NCBI RefSeq assembly: GCF_000013745.1
Contig: NC_007925.1
Location: forward strand, 1,364,001 to 1,428,000
Length of the DNA: 64,000 nt
Direction of reading: 5' to 3'
Source of the DNA: Rhodopseudomonas_A palustris_F
GTDB taxonomy: Bacteria; Pseudomonadota; Alphaproteobacteria; Rhizobiales; Xanthobacteraceae
Both the position numbers and the translations under genes were made by a program. The number at the start of each line of letters is the position of its first letter. Within the stretch, counting starts at the first letter, position 1. The notes beneath the pieces are model-generated. The model was given only the letters and a program-made list of their open reading frames with translations, did not search any database and had not been told where the DNA came from. Below, piece by piece: positions 58,479-64,000 of this stretch.

Positions 58479-60647
58479 TTGGTTCATGCCCACGCGCCCA
58501 CTGCATTCGGAAAGGCTGACCTTTCGAATTGCGAGCGGGAGGAAATTCATCTCGCGGGCTCGATTCAGCCGCACGGCGCGTTGCTGGTGGTCAGCGAGCC
58601 TGACCACTGCGTCATTCAGGCCAGCGCCAATGCTGCCGAGTTCCTGAACCTCAAGCAGGTTCTCGGAATGCCGTTGGCCGACCTCGACGGCGACCTTCTC
58701 ATTCAAATCCTTCCACATCTCGATCCCACCGCCGAAGGCATGCCGATTGCGGTGCGCTGCCGTCTCGGCAATCCGGCGCTGGAGTTCGATTGTCTGTTGC
58801 ACCGGCCGCCCGAAGGCGGATTGATCGTCGAACTCGAACGCGCCGGCTCCTCGCTCGATCTGTTGGAACAGATCGCGACGGCACTCGAGGCGATTCGTTC
58901 GACCACCTCGCTCAGCGGGCTGTGTGATCAGGCCGCCGCTTTGTATCGCGATCGCACCGGCTACGACCGGGTGATGGTTTACCGATTTGATGATGAAGGC
59001 CACGGCGAGGTGTTCTCGGAGCGCTGCCGATCGGATCTCGAGGCCTATCTCGGCAACCGTTATCCGGCCTCCGATATTCCGCAGATGGCGCGCCGACTTT
59101 ACGAGCAGACCCGGGTTCGGGTGCTGGTCGACGTCAATTACCAACCCGTTCCCTTGCAGCCGAGGTTGTCGCCACTGACCGGGCGCGAACTCGACATGTC
59201 GCGGTGTTTTCTCCGCAGCATGTCGCCGATCCACTTGCAGTATCTGAAGAACATGGGCGTCCGCGCGACGCTGGTGGTCTCGCTGATGGTCGGCGGAAAG
59301 CTGTGGGGCCTGATCGCCTGCCATCACTACGAGCCCCGTTTCATCCATTTCGAAATGCGGGCGGTGTGCGAGTTGCTTGCCGAGGCGATCGCGACGCGCA
59401 TCGTCGCGCTCGAAAGTTTTGCGCAGAGCCAGTCGGAGATTTTCGTTCAGCGGCTCGAGCAACGGATGATCGAAGCGATCTCACGCGAGGGCGATTGGCG
59501 CGCCGGGGTTTTCGACACGTCGCAGTCGATCCTGCAACCGCTTGGCGCCAGCGGCAGTGCGCTGATCTATGAGGGGCAGGTCACGACCGCCGGCGAGGTG
59601 CCGGGCACTCAGGACATTCGCGAGCTCGGCGCTTGGCTGGATCGCCAACCTCGCACCGCGGTGATCTACACCGCGGCGCTCGGAATCGAGGTTCCGGAGT
59701 TCGCCGGCCTGACCAAGGTGGCAAGCGGCATCGCCGCCATCCCGGTTTCCAGCAATCCCGGCGAATATCTGATCTGGTTCCGGCCGGAACGCGTTCGCAC
59801 CGTGACCTGGGGCGGCGACCCGCTGAAGCCGTTCGTGATCGGCGACAATCCGTCGGATTTGTCGCCGCGACGCTCCTTTGCGCAGTGGCATCAGCTGGTG
59901 GAGGGAACGTCGGAGCCATGGGGCCCCGGCGACGTCGCAGCCGCGCGTGCGATCGGCGCGACGGTGGCCGATATCGTGCTGCAATTCCGTGCGGTACGCA
60001 CCCTGATCGCGCAAGATCAGTTGGAGAAATACAGCAGGCAAGTCGGCATCTCGGATCAGCCGGTGATCATCGCCGACATCGAAGGCAAGATCCTGCTGAT
60101 CAACGATGCGTTTCGTTCGTTGCTGCCGAAGGATCACGTGCCCTCGCAGCGGCTGGACAATCTGGCGGGCGCCTTCTGCAATCCCGAGGATTTTCTACTC
60201 CGCGTCCACGACCTCATCACCCATCACCGCTCTTGGCGCGGCGAGATGCTGTTGCGCGGAGTAGGCAACGAAGCAAAGCCGCTGCTGGTGCGGGCTGATC
60301 CGGTTTTTCCCTCGAAGGACCGCGTGCTGGGGTTCGTGTTGATCTTCGTGGATGTGACGGATCGCAAGGCCGCCGAAGCGGCGCGCAGCCGGCTGCAGGA
60401 AGGCATCATGAAGAGCCATCGGGTCGGCAGCGTGCGTCTCGATACCAAGACCGACCTTATCTACCAGAACCTATTGTCGTCGGTGGTCGAGAACGCCCAG
60501 CTCGCGGCGTTGGAAATTACCTACGGCGTCGAGACTAGCCGCATCGCCGGCATGCTCGAGAGCGTCCGCAATTCGACGCTGCGAACCGCCGAAGTGCTGC
60601 AGCACCTGATCTGGCATTCGTCGCGGACCTCCGGCGACGACAAGTGA
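58479..60647 (+). CDS. bphP: Bacteriophytochrome (BphP1 type), PAS-GAF-PHY-PAS
   Basis: A red/far-red photoreceptor binding biliverdin. The 722-residue product starts with a TTG at 58479, 1 bp after the ppsR2 stop. Cys18 in NCEREEIHLAGSIQPHG is the chromophore attachment site. The GAF domain at about 140-310 holds the PASDIP motif and MSPIHLQYLKNMGV; PHY at about 320-500 has WHQLVEGTSEPWGP; a PAS domain follows at about 520-640, then a short helical tail. There is no HATPase domain, so it is not a full histidine kinase; output is by protein contact, as in R. palustris BphP1, which it closely resembles from memory. Confidence 0.95.
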   Translation: MVHAHAPTAFGKADLSNCEREEIHLAGSIQPHGALLVVSEPDHCVIQASANAAEFLNLKQVLGMPLADLDGDLLIQILPHLDPTAEGMPIAVRCRLGNPALEFDCLLHRPPEGGLIVELERAGSSLDLLEQIATALEAIRSTTSLSGLCDQAAALYRDRTGYDRVMVYRFDDEGHGEVFSERCRSDLEAYLGNRYPASDIPQMARRLYEQTRVRVLVDVNYQPVPLQPRLSPLTGRELDMSRCFLRSMSPIHLQYLKNMGVRATLVVSLMVGGKLWGLIACHHYEPRFIHFEMRAVCELLAEAIATRIVALESFAQSQSEIFVQRLEQRMIEAISREGDWRAGVFDTSQSILQPLGASGSALIYEGQVTTAGEVPGTQDIRELGAWLDRQPRTAVIYTAALGIEVPEFAGLTKVASGIAAIPVSSNPGEYLIWFRPERVRTVTWGGDPLKPFVIGDNPSDLSPRRSFAQWHQLVEGTSEPWGPGDVAAARAIGATVADIVLQFRAVRTLIAQDQLEKYSRQVGISDQPVIIADIEGKILLINDAFRSLLPKDHVPSQRLDNLAGAFCNPEDFLLRVHDLITHHRSWRGEMLLRGVGNEAKPLLVRADPVFPSKDRVLGFVLIFVDVTDRKAAEAARSRLQEGIMKSHRVGSVRLDTKTDLIYQNLLSSVVENAQLAALEITYGVETSRIAGMLESVRNSTLRTAEVLQHLIWHSSRTSGDDK

Positions 60648-60654
60648 TCTTGCT

Positions 60655-61335
60655 CTAGCCGCTGATCGCCGCGCTTTGCGAGACGGATTGTTGCACGGCG
60701 ACGGACAGATTGATGTTTAGCGAGAACGCCGTCGCGCCTTCCTCGACGATTGGCTCGGGGGCACCGGCCATGGCGGCGCGATTGAGCGCCGCGCGATAAT
60801 TGTGTTTCAGCTCGGCCGGGTCGGGGAAACTGGAAAAATCATAGTGCGACAGTTCGCAAGGCCGCAGTTGATAAGTGTTCGCCAACAGCCGTCGCACGAT
60901 CTGACCGCCATTCAGATCGCCGAGATAGCGGGTGTAAGCATGCGCGATCAGCAACAGCCCGTCGCCCTCCGCGGTTTGCGATATCCTTTTCGCATAGGCT
61001 TGGCCGGCCGGAAGCCAAGGGACGCTATCGGCCCAGTCCGGCCCACACAGCGCGATCAGATCGGATTGGATGGCTTGGGTGCGGCCAAGCTTGAACGGCT
61101 TCAGCCGATCGAGCCCCGGGTTGTCCTGGTGACGATCGAGACCGTTTTCGAGTTCGCGATAGACCGGGAAGAGGTTGCGCAGCAACAGCGCGTAGCCGGC
61201 GCGGGTGGCCGTGCCGCGCAGCAACTCGGCGATGATGCCGGATTTCTCCGCTTCCAGATGCAGGGCTCTGGTCCGATGGTAAAGCGAGCGGGTAATATCG
61301 AACGGAACGGCTTCGGTCGGCGCTTCAACCGTCAT
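60655..61335 (-). CDS. hmuO: Heme oxygenase (biliverdin supply for the phytochrome)
   Basis: Opens haem to biliverdin IX-alpha, the chromophore of the adjacent bacteriophytochrome. The 226-residue all-helical protein has the proximal His in LHLEAEKSG at about residue 26 and the distal helix AYTRYLGDLNGGQIVRRL at about 132-149. It is convergent with bphP, only 7 bp apart, and 59 bp downstream of aerR in the same direction, so it may be cotranscribed with aerR. Confidence 0.93.
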   Translation of the reverse strand: MTVEAPTEAVPFDITRSLYHRTRALHLEAEKSGIIAELLRGTATRAGYALLLRNLFPVYRELENGLDRHQDNPGLDRLKPFKLGRTQAIQSDLIALCGPDWADSVPWLPAGQAYAKRISQTAEGDGLLLIAHAYTRYLGDLNGGQIVRRLLANTYQLRPCELSHYDFSSFPDPAELKHNYRAALNRAAMAGAPEPIVEEGATAFSLNINLSVAVQQSVSQSAAISG

Positions 61336-61394
61336 GTTGCTGTCTCCTGAGCGTCAGCACCACGAGGAAGCTGAAGGTCGATAGGTATATCCGC

Positions 61395-62264
61395 TCAGAC
61401 TTGGCCCTTCATCGATTCGACGAGCGTACGAGCCTGATCGGGGGCGGCGATCGCATCGCCGATCACCATATCGGCTCTGACCGCCGCCGCAAGCTCTGGG
61501 TGGCTATGCAAGATCGGTCCGCCCAGGATGATTGCCACCCGAGGGTTGCGGGATTCGCGGCGAACCTCGCGAATGCTTCGCTTCAATTCGTCCAGCCTGC
61601 GGTCCGAAGTCACCGAGAAGCCGACGATGTCAAACCAGCGGTCCTGAACCAGCGCCGTCAACTCGTTCTGAGTTTGAAACGGACCGGTACATAGAGTCCA
61701 CCCCGCGCGGCGAAAGAACTCCGCGACCATCGACAGCCCGAAGCTGTGCTGCTCGCCGGGAATGGTCGTCAGCAACGCCGCGTCCCCCGCGCCCCGGCAG
61801 TCGTCCTTGGCAAAGCTCTCGCCGAGGTGGTGCATGATCCGCTGCATCCGGCCGACCGCCAGCGTCACAGTGGCAAAGTCAGTGGTATCCTTTTCCCACA
61901 TGTCGCCGAGAAGCCGGGCGGCGGGGGCAAACCACTGCAACAAGATCGTGTCGACCGGCGTGCCGCTTGCGATCAGCGCGTCAATGAAAGCCGAAGGCGC
62001 CGCCTCGTCCTGACCTTGGAGAAGGGCCACAAGCTTCTGCAGCTCTCCAGAGCCGGCCTCGGTTTTCGGCTCGGGCGCTGCACGAAAGGCCCAGGCGATC
62101 CGCGGTATGATTTGGGTCTTGATGGCGCGAACCATGCTGAGCGGAGGCGCTGCGGGCCGGAAACGCCAAATCGGGGCCGGCGGGGCTCGCTGAATCTGAT
62201 GTGGAGGACCGATGCCCTCCATGCGGGAGCCCGTTGCGAGTTGATGCTCGGTACCATCACCCAT
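61395..62264 (-). CDS. ppaA: AerR/PpaA-type B12-binding antirepressor
   Basis: A photosynthesis regulator that in Rhodobacter binds cobalamin and counteracts PpsR/CrtJ. The 289-residue product has a helical middle part (TPVDTILLQWFAPAARLLGDMWEKDTTDFATVTLAVGRMQRIMHH across about 114-158, quoted in pieces) and a C-terminal Rossmann-like B12 domain with IPGEQHSFGLSMVAEFFRRAGW at about 177 and VAIILGGPILHSHP at about 247. Besides the ATG at 62264, in-frame ATGs at 62222 and 62135 could give shorter forms. It is divergent from bchF. Confidence 0.88.
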   Translation of the reverse strand: MGDGTEHQLATGSRMEGIGPPHQIQRAPPAPIWRFRPAAPPLSMVRAIKTQIIPRIAWAFRAAPEPKTEAGSGELQKLVALLQGQDEAAPSAFIDALIASGTPVDTILLQWFAPAARLLGDMWEKDTTDFATVTLAVGRMQRIMHHLGESFAKDDCRGAGDAALLTTIPGEQHSFGLSMVAEFFRRAGWTLCTGPFQTQNELTALVQDRWFDIVGFSVTSDRRLDELKRSIREVRRESRNPRVAIILGGPILHSHPELAAAVRADMVIGDAIAAPDQARTLVESMKGQV

Positions 62265-62310
62265 CTGGATACCCCTTTTGGACTCGTATTCGTGTCCATT
62301 TGAAGCGAAC

Positions 62311-62344
62311 CGTCAAGTTTAATTTACGTATGGTTTGGTTGACA
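62311..62344 (+). promoter_or_regulatory. Degenerate PpsR-like sites before bchF
   Basis: Two overlapping near-matches to TGT-N12-ACA: CGT-N12-ACG at 62311-62328 and CGT-N12-ACA at 62327-62344. They lie in the aerR/bchF divergent promoter region, upstream of the chosen bchF start, where PpsR control is common. The mismatches lower confidence. Confidence 0.4.
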
Positions 62345-62398
62345 GTCGCTGGCCCGGAGTTTAGTTTTCCTCGAATTAGCCGCAGTAGGAGTGGCGCG

Positions 62399-63082
62399 GT
62401 GCACCGTCGAGAAGATTCAGAACAGGATCAAGCTGGGGGCGGTGAGCGCCCGTCGTTGTCCGCAGGCTCGGTATCGCATCACCGCGATGCGTCTGTGTCA
62501 AATGCTCTTTACAGTGCAGTTCCCGACGCGGTGGTCCTTGAGGACGCGCCGGTTGTTGCTGATCCCGGGCTTTCGTCGCTGCGCCAAGGCTTTAAGCCGC
62601 TCTATACGCCTGAGCAGCGAATTCGCCGCGACCAAACCAAATGGACTTTGGTTCAAGGAATTCTCGCGCCCGTCCAATTTTTGATCTTCCTCATAAGCCT
62701 CGGCTTGGTGATCCGCTACCTAGTGAGTGGCGACGGCTTTGCGGTCGCGACCGCCTCTGTCGTCATCAAAACACTGGTGCTTTACACAATCATGATCACG
62801 GGTGCGATTTGGGAACGTGAAGTGTTCGGCTGCTATCTCTTCGCGCCGGCGTTCTTCTGGGAAGACGTGTTCAGTTTCTTGGTACTGGCCTTGCACACCA
62901 CCTATCTGGTGATGCTGTTCGGCGGCCTCGGCGACCCGCAGCAGCAGATGTTCGTGGCGCTGGCCGCCTATGCCTCCTACGTCATCAACGCCACTCAATT
63001 CATTTTGAAGTTGCGTGCCGCGCGTCTCGACGAACGCAACAAAGCGTTGGCGGTGTCCACGATTTCGGGGAGCCGCGCATGA
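62399..63082 (+). CDS. bchF: 3-vinyl bacteriochlorophyllide hydratase
   Basis: Hydrates the C3 vinyl group to hydroxyethyl before BchC acts. The conserved core starts near FKPLYTPEQRIRRDQTKW (from about residue 64) and has four membrane helices (WTLVQGILAPVQFLIFLISLGLVIRYL in pieces, TLVLYTIMITGAIWEREVFG, YLFAPAFFWEDVFSF, QQMFVALAAYASYVINATQF). The GTG at 62399 has an AGGAG 7 bp upstream, giving 227 residues, longer than the roughly 170 expected; later GTGs (62495 and 62531) are alternatives. It overlaps bchN by 4 bp. Confidence 0.88.
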   Translation: MHRREDSEQDQAGGGERPSLSAGSVSHHRDASVSNALYSAVPDAVVLEDAPVVADPGLSSLRQGFKPLYTPEQRIRRDQTKWTLVQGILAPVQFLIFLISLGLVIRYLVSGDGFAVATASVVIKTLVLYTIMITGAIWEREVFGCYLFAPAFFWEDVFSFLVLALHTTYLVMLFGGLGDPQQQMFVALAAYASYVINATQFILKLRAARLDERNKALAVSTISGSRA

Positions 63083-64000
63083 CCGTTCTCGCTCAGGGCT
63101 GCGATGTCGCCCCGCCGAACAATCTGACCAAGCCGGTGCGCCACGAGAGTGGGCAGCGCGAGGTGTTCTGCGGGCTGACCGGAATCGTGTGGCTGCATCG
63201 CAAGATCCAGGACGCGTTCTTCCTGGTGGTCGGCTCGCGGACCTGCGCGCATCTGATCCAATCGGCGGCGGGGGTGATGATCTTCGCCGAGCCGCGCTTC
63301 GCCACCGCGATCATGGAAGAGAAGGACCTCGCCGGTCTCACCGACGCCAATACCGAACTCGATCGCATCGTCACGCAACTCTTGACGCGGCGTCCCGATA
63401 TCAAACTGCTGTTTCTGGTCGGCTCCTGTCCGTCGGAAGTGATCAAGCTCGATCTGTCGCGCGCGGCATTGCGGCTGTCGCAGACGTTCTCGCCGGGCGT
63501 TCGCATCCTCAGCTATTCCGGCAGCGGCATCGAGACCACCTTCACCCAGGGCGAGGACGCCTGTCTCGCTTCATTGGTTCCGGAACTTCCAGCCGCATCC
63601 GGCAAGGACGCCTCGCTGCTGGTGGTGGGGTCGATGGCCGATGTGGTCGAAGACCAGTTCGTCCGGATGTTCGAGGCGCTCGGCATCGGGCCGGTGCAGT
63701 TTCTTCCGCCGCGCAATTCCGCGACGCTTCCCAGCGTCGGCCCTAACACTAAGTTTTTGCTGGCGCAGCCGTTTCTGGCTGATACCGCGCGCGAGCTGGA
63801 AAATCGCGGTGCGACGCGGCTGCGGGCCCCGTTCCCGCTCGGGGTCGAGGGGACCACCGCCTGGTTGCGTGCCGCCGCCAATGCCTTCGCCATCGATCCG
63901 GCGCTGTTCGACAAGGTGACGCAGCCGGCGCGCGCCCGGGCCGAGCGCGCGCTCGACAACTACCGCAAGGAATTGGCGGGCCGCCGGATTTTCCTGTTCC
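63079..64000 (+). CDS. bchN: Dark-operative protochlorophyllide reductase subunit N (cut by right edge)
   Basis: A NifD-like subunit of the light-independent protochlorophyllide reductase (with BchB and BchL), reducing the C17-C18 bond. The first 307 residues are present. Cluster-ligand cysteines are in VFCGLTGIVWLHRKIQDAF (about residue 31), GSRTCAHLIQSAAG (about 56) and LVGSCPSEVIKLDL (about 117). It starts at an ATG overlapping the bchF stop. bchB, bchH and bchL are expected just beyond the window. Confidence 0.95.
   Translation, partial: MTVLAQGCDVAPPNNLTKPVRHESGQREVFCGLTGIVWLHRKIQDAFFLVVGSRTCAHLIQSAAGVMIFAEPRFATAIMEEKDLAGLTDANTELDRIVTQLLTRRPDIKLLFLVGSCPSEVIKLDLSRAALRLSQTFSPGVRILSYSGSGIETTFTQGEDACLASLVPELPAASGKDASLLVVGSMADVVEDQFVRMFEALGIGPVQFLPPRNSATLPSVGPNTKFLLAQPFLADTARELENRGATRLRAPFPLGVEGTTAWLRAAANAFAIDPALFDKVTQPARARAERALDNYRKELAGRRIFLF

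Overview
The window is most of an alphaproteobacterial photosynthesis gene cluster (PGC). The organism is probably a purple non-sulfur member of the Nitrobacteraceae, either Rhodopseudomonas or a photosynthetic Bradyrhizobium. The reasons are: high-GC DNA with two families of GC-rich palindromic repeats typical of these genera; pufBALM with no pufC but a nearby cytochrome c2 gene; two ppsR genes; and a bacteriophytochrome that closely resembles, from memory, R. palustris BphP1 and lies directly behind the second ppsR. All family assignments come from reading the translated sequence; no search was run.

Layout. 1-4.5 kb: a DUF3422 gene (cut by the left edge), hemC, bchI, bchD. 4.5-11.3 kb: a non-photosynthetic insert (PAS/AraC regulator, chemoreceptor, small protein, L,D-transpeptidase, HigBA toxin-antitoxin) followed by hemE. 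11.4-17.1 kb: two alpha/beta hydrolases (the second is bchO), crtIB and hemF. 17.1-20.4 kb: repeats, two overlapping tiny membrane proteins, a GIY-YIG nuclease gene, and a cobalamin riboswitch controlling a tiny peptide gene and a radical SAM/SPASM enzyme. 20.6-37.1 kb: a phosphorus-scavenging block, with a GpdQ-like phosphodiesterase, an ABC importer, betaine-lipid genes btaA/btaB, and a complete C-P lyase core phnGHIJKLMN with its repressor phnF. 37.1-37.7 kb: three tandem 170-bp repeats. 37.8-50.4 kb: crtC, crtD, crtE, crtF, bchCXYZ and pufQBALM. 50.5-56.8 kb: ppsR1, bchG, a PucC-family gene, bchP, tspO, a small membrane protein and cycA. 57.0-64 kb: ppsR2, bphP, heme oxygenase, aerR/ppaA, bchF and bchN (cut by the right edge).

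How it works together. HemC, HemE and HemF supply protoporphyrin. BchI/D/O, BchN, BchF, BchXYZ, BchC, BchG and BchP carry it to bacteriochlorophyll a. CrtE, B, I, C, D and F make spirilloxanthin-type carotenoids. PufQBALM make the LH1-reaction centre core and CycA shuttles electrons. Control is visible as TGT-N12-ACA PpsR boxes before crtI, crtE/crtD, bchC and between cycA and ppsR2. PpsR2 is physically coupled to the phytochrome, whose biliverdin would come from the adjacent heme oxygenase, and AerR/PpaA is a B12-binding antirepressor candidate. The phosphorus block carries Pho-box-like sites and a palindromic PhnF operator candidate, so a phosphate-starvation island sits between two halves of the photosynthesis cluster.
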